In this document: in pieces, positions 8,270 to 15,922 of the stretch
Numbering within the stretch: the first letter of the stretch is position 1
Layout of the letters: every line of letters starts with the position of its first letter
Notes under the pieces: generated by a model
Told to the model about the DNA's origin: nothing
The model's input: the letters and a program-made list of their open reading frames with translations, nothing else
The model's database searches: none
Assembly: GCF_001618385.1 (NCBI RefSeq)
Contig: NZ_BDCR01000001.1
Location: 868,001-932,000, forward strand
Reading direction: 5' to 3'
Origin: Paludibacter jiangxiensis
GTDB taxonomy: Bacteria > Bacteroidota > Bacteroidia > Bacteroidales > Paludibacteraceae
Length of the DNA stretch: 64,000 nt
Translations under genes and position numbers: made by a program

Positions 8270-9289
8270 ATGATTGATAAGATAAACCAGCTGAAGGCCG
8301 AAGTGGAAAGCCTGACAGCCGCCACACATGAAAAAGCGGAAGAATTACGTATAAAATACCTCAGCAAAAAGGGAGAAATCACCTCTTTGTTCAATGCATT
8401 TCGTGAAGTACCAAACGACCAGAAACGTCAGGTGGGCCAGTTGCTTAACGAGTTGAAAGAGGCCGCCACTGCTAAGATCAACGAACTGAAAGAGTCGCTC
8501 GAAAACAGCGCTTCTGCCGGTAGCGAAACCGACCTGACACGTTCGGCCGATCCTATTCTGTTGGGAACACGCCATCCGCTCTCTATCGTTAAAAACGAAA
8601 TCGTCGATATTTTTGCCCGCATCGGTTTCACCATTGCCGAAGGTCCCGAAGTAGAAGACGACTGGCACGTTTTCGGTGCACTCAACTTCCCGCCCGAACA
8701 TCCGGCCCGCGATATGCAGGATACCTTCTTTATCGAAAAAGATCCCGATGTATTGCTCCGTACCCACACTTCGTCGGTACAGTCGCGTGTAATGCTCAAC
8801 CAGCAACCACCGATCCGCGTTATTTGCCCGGGTCGTGTTTATCGTAACGAAGCCATTTCTTATCGTGCACACTGCTTCTTCCATCAGGTGGAAGGCCTTT
8901 ATATCGACAAAAACGTATCGTTTGCCGACCTGAAACAGGCATTGCTTTACTTTGCCAAAGAGATGTTCGGCGAAGATACCAAAATCCGTTTGCGTCCGTC
9001 CTATTTCCCGTTCACCGAACCATCGGCCGAAATGGATATTTCCTGCAATCTTTGCCACGGAGAAGGTTGTCCCTTCTGTAAATATACCGGTTGGGTAGAA
9101 ATCCTCGGTTGCGGCATGGTAGATCCGAACGTTTTGGAAGCTTGCGGTATCGATAGCAAGGTTTATTCCGGCTACGCTTTCGGGATGGGTATTGAACGTA
9201 TCACCAACCTGAAGTACCAGGTGAAAGACCTGCGGATGTTCTCCGAAAACGATGTCAGGTTCTTACGGCAGTTCGAGTCGGCAAACTAA
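8270..9289 (+). CDS. pheS: Phenylalanine--tRNA ligase alpha subunit
   Basis: This is the 339-residue catalytic alpha subunit of the alpha2beta2 phenylalanyl-tRNA synthetase. The N-terminal coiled-coil (residues 1-80) is followed by the class II core with DTFFIEKDPDVLLRTHTS, motif 2 around VICPGRVYRNE, and motif 3 YAFGMGIERI. A four-cysteine cluster (C259, C262, C267, C270) may bind zinc. The start is supported by a -7 box TACCTTTG at 8239-8246. pheT is not adjacent, as is common in this phylum. Confidence 0.97.
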   Translation: MIDKINQLKAEVESLTAATHEKAEELRIKYLSKKGEITSLFNAFREVPNDQKRQVGQLLNELKEAATAKINELKESLENSASAGSETDLTRSADPILLGTRHPLSIVKNEIVDIFARIGFTIAEGPEVEDDWHVFGALNFPPEHPARDMQDTFFIEKDPDVLLRTHTSSVQSRVMLNQQPPIRVICPGRVYRNEAISYRAHCFFHQVEGLYIDKNVSFADLKQALLYFAKEMFGEDTKIRLRPSYFPFTEPSAEMDISCNLCHGEGCPFCKYTGWVEILGCGMVDPNVLEACGIDSKVYSGYAFGMGIERITNLKYQVKDLRMFSENDVRFLRQFESAN

Positions 9290-9313
9290 TTGATAATTAA
9301 GTGATTATTATAT

Positions 9314-9341
9314 AGGCTGTTTCATTTTGGAACAGCCTTCA
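9314..9341 (+). terminator. Intrinsic terminator after pheS
   Basis: An 8-bp stem AGGCTGTT/AACAGCCT (9314-9321 with 9331-9338) lies 25 bases after the pheS stop and is followed by a short pyrimidine run. Confidence 0.65.
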
Positions 9342-9353
9342 TTATTCCATCCA

Positions 9354-9455
9354 GCACACGGAATTCACGGATTGTACAGAAAAACACAGATTTTTTTGAA
9401 GTTATTTCAATTAAATACTTAGTGGGTTTCCGTCTTTTCCGTTTATTCCGTGTGC
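9354..9455. repeat. GCACACGGA-type inverted-repeat element, copy 1
   Basis: A 102-bp element is bounded by GCACACGGAAT and its inverted counterpart ATTCCGTGTGC. Further imperfect complementarity runs inward (TTCACGGAT against CCGTTTATT). Its ends match the element at 60735-60848. It lies between pheS and the next MFS gene, ending 16 bases before that start codon. Confidence 0.7.
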
Positions 9456-9471
9456 TGCTTTTATTTTTGAG

Positions 9472-10731
9472 ATGAATCCAAAGAAACTCTTTTCCAACGA
9501 AGCATTTGATGTGCTGAAGATCGATAACGTTCGTTACTTTCTGACCTATCGGTTTGTGATGACCTGTGCCACCATGATGCAGTCGATTGTGATCGGTTGG
9601 CAGGTATACAGCCTGACGAAAAATGTGCTGTTGCTGGGCGTCATTGGTTTGGTAGAGGCAGTACCACAGGTTGGTATCGCCTTGTTTGCAGGCCATTTTG
9701 CAGATATCTGGGACCGGAAGAAAATCATACAATATACGACTATTCTCTTGCTGGTAGGAGCCGGTATTCTGTTGGCATACAGTGTTCCGGAACTCGATTG
9801 CTACACCCGCTTCGGTATCTTCCCCATGTTTATCACTATTTTCCTCACTGGTTTTGTGCGGGGAGTGCTAATGCCGGCACACACTGCTTTTCTTGGGCAA
9901 ATTGTTCCGAGGGATAAGCTGACCAGCGCGGCAACCTGGAACAGTACCAACTGGCAATTGGCGGCCGTTATCGGACCTGCTTTCGGAGGTTTGCTGTACG
10001 GATTTTCAGGGGTTGTTCCGGCCTATTCGGGGGTATTTATCCTGTATGCCTTTGCAATCTATCTCATTAGCCGCGTGAAGAGTCAAAGAGTTGCTCCTGT
10101 CATCAATACCGACGAAAACATCTTTGAGCGCATCAGCGTTGGGGTTCGGTATGTATTCAAAAACCAGGTTCTTCTTGGCGCTTTCAGTCTCGATATGTTT
10201 GCCGTACTGTTTGGCGATGCGGTGGCGCTGTTGCCGGTTTTTGCTTCCGATATTCTGAAAACGGGACCCGAAGGGCTCGGTGTTTTGCGTGCGGCTCCGG
10301 CAGTGGGCGCCATCCTGATGTCGGTTTATCTGGCCTTCAATCCACCGGTCAACCGTTCGGGACGTAAACTGCTCTGGTGCGTAGCAGGGTTCGGTTTGGC
10401 GATTATTGCTTTCGCACTCTCCCGGAACTTCTATTTATCGGCATTTCTGTTGCTCTTGAGCGGTTCGTTCGACAATATGAGCGTGGTAGTGCGCGGCAGC
10501 ATTCTTCAGCTCTATACTCCCGATGAGGTTCGCGGGCGCGTGGCGGCGGTCAACAGTATCTTTATTGGCTCTTCCAACGAAATTGGTACCTTCGAATCGG
10601 GGCTGACTGCAAAATACATGGGAACGATCCCCTCCGTTATTTTCGGGGGCTGCATGACATTACTTATTGTGGGCATTGCTTCCCGTAAAGCGCCTAAACT
10701 GCGGAAGCTGGAATTGAAAGATGCAGTCTGA
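9472..10731 (+). CDS. MFS transporter, MFS_3/EntS-like
   Basis: This 419-residue integral membrane protein has about 12 hydrophobic segments, the MFS loop GHFADIWDRKK between helices 2 and 3 (about residues 75-85), and a second-half loop with TPDEVRGRVAAVNSIFIG. The layout matches the MFS_3 group that includes the enterobactin exporter EntS and macrolide exporters. The exported compound cannot be inferred. The gene directly follows the inverted-repeat element and converges on the acyltransferase gene with only 11 bases between them. Confidence 0.9.
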   Translation: MNPKKLFSNEAFDVLKIDNVRYFLTYRFVMTCATMMQSIVIGWQVYSLTKNVLLLGVIGLVEAVPQVGIALFAGHFADIWDRKKIIQYTTILLLVGAGILLAYSVPELDCYTRFGIFPMFITIFLTGFVRGVLMPAHTAFLGQIVPRDKLTSAATWNSTNWQLAAVIGPAFGGLLYGFSGVVPAYSGVFILYAFAIYLISRVKSQRVAPVINTDENIFERISVGVRYVFKNQVLLGAFSLDMFAVLFGDAVALLPVFASDILKTGPEGLGVLRAAPAVGAILMSVYLAFNPPVNRSGRKLLWCVAGFGLAIIAFALSRNFYLSAFLLLLSGSFDNMSVVVRGSILQLYTPDEVRGRVAAVNSIFIGSSNEIGTFESGLTAKYMGTIPSVIFGGCMTLLIVGIASRKAPKLRKLELKDAV

Positions 10732-10742
10732 CAGCTAATTTG

Positions 10743-11780
10743 TCATCCTGAAACATGCTTTCCCAGAGGAATTTTAGACAAGAGGAAGGTGACTGTAAAT
10801 GAGGCTAACAAGCAAACAATAGTCACACACGGAATCCCGATCAACGGATTGATAAACGAAGCCGTAAAACCGGCATCCGACAATTGGGTCAGGATGAAAA
10901 CATGTGAGAGATAGATGCCAAAACTGTATTTGCTGATTAGATTTGTCACCAACCTGAATTTCCCCAGCGGAAGATGATAGTGCTTTATAAACACAAATAG
11001 GCCTGCAGCTGTGATAATTACATTGGGACTTAGATAGGTATAAAAATATCCGTTAAAATCACCGTCATTTTCCGAAGACAAATAAGTACCTATCATGGTG
11101 ACGATCACTCCGGTAATGAAGAGCAGAAGTCCCATTGTTTTTGCCCTTTTTCCCTCAATTTTATACGCTAACAGGTAACCGAGGATGGGATAACCCAGAT
11201 AGCCCGAAAAATAAGTAAAATCGATATTGGGCACCGAAGGATTGACTCCCGGCAAATTGAACAATAACACGCAGATCCATACGATGATGTAGTAGAATAT
11301 CTCTTTCCCGGAACTATTAACGATCCATTTGCTTACTAATGGAATAATGAGATAGACTCCAATCAGCATGTATACATACCACAGGTGATATGAGGCGCCG
11401 GTTTTGAGTTGATAGACAATGTAACTGTAGGTTTGCCAAAAGTCCATTTCGATTCCGTGCTCCCTTTTCAGATAGATTTTGTAAGCAATGTAAATCAGGC
11501 TCCAAAAGAGGAAGGGCAGTAGGATTCTGGTAATGCGTTTTTTGAAGAATTCTCCTAACTTGTAACTCTTTGGCAGAATTAAAGCACCGGTTAGCATCAG
11601 AAATACCGGTACACAAAAGCGGACAAGGCTGTCGAATACATTCGCGATCCACCACTCCGATTGCGGAACATCGCCATATTTATTCACTATTCCGGAAGAA
11701 ACATGCAAAATGATAACACTCACAGTTGCAAGTGCTCTGAGGTCGTTTGCCCAAACAAACTTCTTTTTCTGGTGATGCAT
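10743..11780 (-). CDS. Membrane acyltransferase 3 family protein (O-acetyltransferase)
   Basis: This 345-residue, multi-pass membrane protein belongs to acyltransferase family 3. NDLRALATVSVIILHVSSG near the N-terminus holds the conserved Arg and His of this family, followed by helix-rich segments to the C-terminus. Such proteins O-acylate surface polysaccharides or enterobacterial common antigen (WecH/OafA types). I start at the internal ATG (MHHQKKKFVW) because it aligns with family N-termini. A frame open to 11837 adds 19 unlikely residues. It is divergent from the OhrR-like gene. Confidence 0.82.
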   Translation of the reverse strand: MHHQKKKFVWANDLRALATVSVIILHVSSGIVNKYGDVPQSEWWIANVFDSLVRFCVPVFLMLTGALILPKSYKLGEFFKKRITRILLPFLFWSLIYIAYKIYLKREHGIEMDFWQTYSYIVYQLKTGASYHLWYVYMLIGVYLIIPLVSKWIVNSSGKEIFYYIIVWICVLLFNLPGVNPSVPNIDFTYFSGYLGYPILGYLLAYKIEGKRAKTMGLLLFITGVIVTMIGTYLSSENDGDFNGYFYTYLSPNVIITAAGLFVFIKHYHLPLGKFRLVTNLISKYSFGIYLSHVFILTQLSDAGFTASFINPLIGIPCVTIVCLLASFTVTFLLSKIPLGKHVSG

Positions 11781-11920
11781 GTTGATGCTTTGTTGGTCGT
11801 TAAGCCCCGATAAATGGAATTGTAATACGCGGCGCAAAATTACACTTTTTTTACAGATCAGGCTACTTTATCCGCTGATGCCGGTTCTCTCTTTTTATTC
11901 GTATTAATACAGTTTAATAT

Positions 11921-11947
11921 ATTATGCGAAATAATATTGCGCACAAT
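11921..11947. promoter_or_regulatory. Near-palindromic operator upstream of OhrR-like gene
   Basis: The 27-bp sequence has 11 of 13 half-site positions matching their complement (ATTRTGCGMAATA on each side). It lies just upstream of a -7 box TATCTTTG (11952-11959) that serves the regulator gene. A second, perfect 10-bp palindrome GTATTAATAC is at 11901-11910. The position fits autorepression by a dimeric MarR-family protein. Confidence 0.6.
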
Positions 11948-11985
11948 GTATTATCTTTGCACCCGAATTTTAATATTATCAGGAA

Positions 11986-12432
11986 GTGTTACAATTAGAC
12001 AATCAGGCTTGTTTTCCGCTATATGCCCTTTCTCGGGAAATTATTAATCACTACCGTCCGTTACTGGATGAGTTGGATCTTACTTACCCTCAATATCTTG
12101 TAATGATGGTGTTGTGGGAATCGCAGCCTCAGACGGTGAATCAGTTGGGAGAACGGTTGTTGCTCGATTCGGGCACGCTGACTCCATTGTTGAAACGGCT
12201 TGAACAAAAGGGACTGATTTCAAGAAACAGGCGTTCATCTGATGAACGTGTAGTGGAAATTTCGCTGACAATAGACGGGGTTGATCTTAAGTCTTCTGCA
12301 ACAGACATTCCCGGGAAGGTGATGCAAAGCATGAATGTGACTCTGGAAGAATTGACTGAGCTGCGCAATGTTGCCCGTAAGTTATTGGCAAAAACCAACC
12401 GTGGTTGTACTTCTGCCGGCAAAACCGAATAA
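11986..12432 (+). CDS. MarR/OhrR-family transcriptional regulator
   Basis: This 148-residue winged-helix regulator has an N-terminal stretch (DNQACFPLYALSREIINHYRP, then LLDELDLTYPQYLVMMVLWE) characteristic of OhrR, the organic-peroxide sensor. C9 is at the position of the reactive cysteine. The DNA-binding helix lies around GTLTPLLKRLEQKGLISRNR and the wing around SSDERVVEISLT. The frame opens with GTG because an in-frame TAA lies 15 bases upstream; no ATG fits. It is followed 48 bases later by a nitroreductase, a plausible target. It probably represses itself through the palindrome at 11921-11947. Confidence 0.85.
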   Translation: MLQLDNQACFPLYALSREIINHYRPLLDELDLTYPQYLVMMVLWESQPQTVNQLGERLLLDSGTLTPLLKRLEQKGLISRNRRSSDERVVEISLTIDGVDLKSSATDIPGKVMQSMNVTLEELTELRNVARKLLAKTNRGCTSAGKTE

Positions 12433-12480
12433 TCGGACTCTTCCTGTTTGTTTTATATCAAAACTGTAAACTACATTATT

Positions 12481-13116
12481 ATGACATTACTAGAAAATCT
12501 TCAGTGGCGTTATGCCACGAAACAGTACGATCCTAACCGAAAAGTTGCTCAGGAGGATGTCGATAAAATTCTGGAAGCAGCTCGTTTTGCGCCTACTTCC
12601 TCCGGGTTACAACAATTCAGAGTATTGGTTATTACCAATCAGGAATTGAAAGAAAAAATAGTCCCTATCGCCTGGGATCAGCAAATAGTGGCCGACTGCT
12701 CGCACTTGCTGGTTTTTGCGGCCTGGGATCGCTATACCGAAGAGCGTATCGATACAATTTACGATTACACGACGGATGAACGCGGCTTGCCCCGTGGTCG
12801 TTTCGGGTCGTACACCGACAAAATCAAGGCTCTTTATCTGCAACAAACTGCCGAAGAAAACTTCGTACACACTGCACGTCAGGCCTACATCGGTTTTGCG
12901 ATGGCTATTGCTCAGGCAGCCGAACTCAAAGTGGATGCAACGCCAATGGAAGGTTTTTCTCCCGATGAGCTGGATGAATTACTCGATTTGAAGTCGAAAG
13001 GGTTGAAAAGTGTGCTTCTGTTGCCATTGGGCTATCGCGATGCCACTAATGACTGGTTGGTAAATATGAAGAAGGTGCGGAATCCGAAAGAAGAGTTTGT
13101 TATCGAATACAAATAA
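12481..13116 (+). CDS. NfsB-like NAD(P)H nitroreductase
   Basis: This 211-residue FMN-dependent oxidoreductase of the nitroreductase family shows RYATKQYDP and AARFAPTSSGLQQFRV (FMN phosphate binding) near the N-terminus, and LLPLGYRD near the C-terminus. It resembles oxygen-insensitive NfsB/dihydropteridine reductases. I use the ATG at 12481 (MTLLENLQW); a frame open to 12448 adds 11 residues absent from the family. It is in the same orientation as the OhrR-like gene and probably co-regulated with it under oxidative or electrophile stress. Confidence 0.88.
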   Translation: MTLLENLQWRYATKQYDPNRKVAQEDVDKILEAARFAPTSSGLQQFRVLVITNQELKEKIVPIAWDQQIVADCSHLLVFAAWDRYTEERIDTIYDYTTDERGLPRGRFGSYTDKIKALYLQQTAEENFVHTARQAYIGFAMAIAQAAELKVDATPMEGFSPDELDELLDLKSKGLKSVLLLPLGYRDATNDWLVNMKKVRNPKEEFVIEYK

Positions 13117-13158
13117 GATATTTTTGAACGAAACTTTGTACAAGGGGCATATTGAAAA

Positions 13159-13190
13159 CAAAAAAGAGAGCCAAAACGGCTCTCTTTTTT
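13159..13190. terminator. Bidirectional intrinsic terminator
   Basis: A 12-bp stem AAAAAGAGAGCC/GGCTCTCTTTTT (13161-13172 with 13178-13189) has A- and T-runs on both sides, between the convergent nitroreductase and asnA genes. Confidence 0.88.
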
Positions 13191-13192
13191 AA

Positions 13193-14230
13193 TTATATCA
13201 AGTTGATATTTAATTTTTTACATTGTTCATACATTTCTTCGGGCCAGATGCTTGCCTGAATCTCTCCGATATGGGCTTTGCGCAGGAAAAACATACAAAG
13301 GCGTGATTGCCCGATACCGCCACCTACCGAAAGGGGCAACGAATCTTCCATCAGTCGTTTGTGGAAATACATTTGGAGGCGTTCTGTTTTTCCTTCCATC
13401 TCAAGTTGTTTAATCAGGGAGGCCTTATCTACCCGGATTCCCATGGAAGAGACTTCAAACGGAATTTCAAGAACCGGATTCCAGAGAATGATATCCCCGT
13501 TAAGTCCCGGAAGCCCTTTCTCACCGGCAGTAGTCCAGTCGTCATAGTCCGGCGCACGACCGTCGTGTTTTTCGCCGTCGCTAAGCGGACCACCAATACC
13601 GATAATAAATACCGCACCGTATTGTTTGGCTACATTATACTCACGTTCTTTAGGCGAAAGATCCGGATAGAGCTTGCGCAGCTCTTCGGCATGAATAAAG
13701 GTAATATCGGAGGGCAACGAAGGACGTATTTCTGGAAAACTCTCCGAAACCAGGTATTCGGTGCGAAGAAGCGTGCTGTATATTCTTCTTACAATTGATT
13801 TCAGAAAATCGATATTGCGTTCTTCGGCCGACATAACGCGTTCCCAGTCCCACTGATCCACGTAAAGGGAGTGCAGGTTACCCAGTTCTTCGTCGGCACG
13901 GATGGCGTTCATGTCGGTGTAAATGCCGTAGCCTTGTTCGATATTATAGTCGGCAAGCGTCACCCGTTTCCATTTAGCCAGCGAATGTACAACTTCGGCG
14001 CGGGCATCATTCATATCTTTAATGGGGAAATTTACGGCACGCTCCACTCCGTTCAGGTCGTCGTTGATACCAGTGCCCTGCAATACGAAAAGAGGAGCTG
14101 TGACGCGACGTAAGCGTAATTCGGCAGAAAGATTGGCCTGAAAGAAATCTTTGATTTTAGTGATTCCCAATTCTGTTTGTTGAAGATTCAGAATGGGCGT
14201 GTAGTTTTTCGGTTCAATTAGATAACTCAT
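13193..14230 (-). CDS. asnA: Aspartate--ammonia ligase
   Basis: This 345-residue ammonia-dependent asparagine synthetase AsnA makes Asn from Asp, ATP and NH4+. The fold resembles class II aminoacyl-tRNA synthetases. Recognisable segments include LRLRRVTAPLFVLQGTGINDDLNG, the ATP-binding SLYVDQWDWE, and SVGGGIGQSRLCMFFLRKAHIGE at the C-terminus. Length matches the family (about 330-345). A -7 box TAACTTTG on the minus strand at 14269-14276 lies about 40 bases upstream. It is monocistronic, ending at the shared terminator 13159-13190. Confidence 0.96.
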   Translation of the reverse strand: MSYLIEPKNYTPILNLQQTELGITKIKDFFQANLSAELRLRRVTAPLFVLQGTGINDDLNGVERAVNFPIKDMNDARAEVVHSLAKWKRVTLADYNIEQGYGIYTDMNAIRADEELGNLHSLYVDQWDWERVMSAEERNIDFLKSIVRRIYSTLLRTEYLVSESFPEIRPSLPSDITFIHAEELRKLYPDLSPKEREYNVAKQYGAVFIIGIGGPLSDGEKHDGRAPDYDDWTTAGEKGLPGLNGDIILWNPVLEIPFEVSSMGIRVDKASLIKQLEMEGKTERLQMYFHKRLMEDSLPLSVGGGIGQSRLCMFFLRKAHIGEIQASIWPEEMYEQCKKLNINLI

Positions 14231-14349
14231 AGAAATGTGATTTTTTATAGATCAGACAAAAAGAATAACAAAGTTAATCAAATTGCTACAAAACTCCCCG
14301 GTAAAATCACAAATCCAATATTTTTAACTAACAAAAAGGCAGAAATACG

Positions 14350-15585
14350 CTATTCACGATTCTGAATCCGCTCCATCCGTTGCAACAATGTGGGATGAGA
14401 ATAATGAACAAAAACGTAAGCTGGGTGGGGATTAAGGTTACTCAGCGCCTGTACAGAGATTTTCTGCAATCCGCTTATAAGTGCATCTCCGAGGCCGTAG
14501 TTTGCGGCAAAAGCGTCGGCTTCATATTCATGCTTCCGGGAGAATACATTCATTATAAGTCCAAGAATAATGGATATTGGCTGGTAAAGTAAACCGAATA
14601 CCACGATACCGATGTGGAATGAAGGTTGCGAGGCTCCCAGCACTTCAGCTGAAACCGGTAGACGGAGAAATAATGACAGTATATATAAAAGGATAAATGA
14701 TTGTACAAATGATGAAATAAGAGACGATACTACATGTTTCTTTTTGTAGTGTCCTACTTCATGTGCCAGCACGGCAACGACTTCTTCGGTGGTTAGTTGT
14801 TCAATGAGAGTGTCGTACAGCACCACCCGTTTCTTACTTCCGAAGCCTGTAAAATAGGCATTGGCCTTTGTGCTGCGTTTCGATCCGTCAATGACAAAGA
14901 TATTTTTCAGGCTGAACCCTGCTTTTTGGGCAAATGCTTCAATTGCGGTGCGAAGCTCTCCTTCCTCAAGCGGTTTTTGCTTATTGAAGAGAGGAACAAT
15001 CCATTCGGAATAGAAAAGCAGCATGATAAGAGAGAACAGCGAAATAGCAGCCCAGGTTGCCAGCCAGAAATTGTCTCCTAATTGCTGATACAACCAAAGG
15101 ATCAATGCCAGAATGCCTCCGGCTAACACAATCGTCAACAAAAGGGACTTGAGTGAATCCAGAATAAATGTCTTTGCTGAGGTTTTATTGAAGCCAAAGC
15201 GTTCTTCGATCACAAAAGTGCCGTAAATGCTGAAAGGCAGAGTGAGCAATTCGTTCCCGACAAACAGGATGCCGAAAAAGAGTAACGAGGTTACAATGCT
15301 GTTGTCGCTGATGCTGCGGGCAATGTTATCGACCCATGCAAAACCGCCCAACAATAGCATCCCCAATTCCAGTGTTAATGCGAATAAGCGGGTATAATCT
15401 TCAAACCGGCTGTTTGCCAATGCATAGTTTTGCTGTTTTGCATATTTTTCTTCATCATAAATTCCGATTAGTTTTTCAGGAATAACGGGAGAAAGCCGGC
15501 TGCGGTTGAGGATCGAAAGTATTTGTTCAAGCAGGTAATCGCCTGCCACAAAAATAATAATCAGGATAAATAGGTGTAAAGCCAT
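14350..15585 (-). CDS. M48 family (Ste24-like) membrane zinc metalloprotease
   Basis: This 411-residue CaaX-prenyl-protease-1-like enzyme has several N-terminal transmembrane helices. The HExxH zinc site is H275-E276-V-G-H279 (AVLAHEVGHYKKKH). A downstream glutamate ligand lies in KHEYEADAFAA, and the C-terminal NLNPHPAYVFVHYSHPT motif is typical of this family. In bacteria it is thought to act in membrane protein quality control. A -7 box TAAATTTG is on the minus strand at 15605-15612, 20 bases before the start. Confidence 0.93.
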   Translation of the reverse strand: MALHLFILIIIFVAGDYLLEQILSILNRSRLSPVIPEKLIGIYDEEKYAKQQNYALANSRFEDYTRLFALTLELGMLLLGGFAWVDNIARSISDNSIVTSLLFFGILFVGNELLTLPFSIYGTFVIEERFGFNKTSAKTFILDSLKSLLLTIVLAGGILALILWLYQQLGDNFWLATWAAISLFSLIMLLFYSEWIVPLFNKQKPLEEGELRTAIEAFAQKAGFSLKNIFVIDGSKRSTKANAYFTGFGSKKRVVLYDTLIEQLTTEEVVAVLAHEVGHYKKKHVVSSLISSFVQSFILLYILSLFLRLPVSAEVLGASQPSFHIGIVVFGLLYQPISIILGLIMNVFSRKHEYEADAFAANYGLGDALISGLQKISVQALSNLNPHPAYVFVHYSHPTLLQRMERIQNRE

Positions 15586-15922
15586 AGAATTTAAATTTGA
15601 AGGGCAAATTTAGCTATTAAGAGGGTATTCGGACGAAGCCTTTGCAATAAAAATAAAATGACTGTTCTTTTCGTTTTCCGTATCGTCCAATAGAATGTTT
15701 TATCACTCCGTTTTTAAGATTTTTCAACGGGTGCAAAGAGAGAAAAATGGTTTCATACTGAAACTATCCGATTCTTGCTTCAAATGCCTAAAAATCATGC
15801 ACAAATACTATACAAGTGTGCAATTTGATTAGGTGTTTTTTAAGAAAAAATAAACATCAAAAATACATGCCAAAACTGGTTTTTTGGTTAACTTTGTGGC
15901 AAAACAAACATCACTTACTTAT
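15586..15922. other. Divergent promoter region, no gene
   Basis: This spacer lies between the divergent M48 protease and carboxyltransferase genes. It carries the -7 boxes of both (minus strand 15605-15612; plus strand TAACTTTG at 15889-15896). The middle is AT-rich and I see no gene, repeat or stable hairpin in it. Confidence 0.7.
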
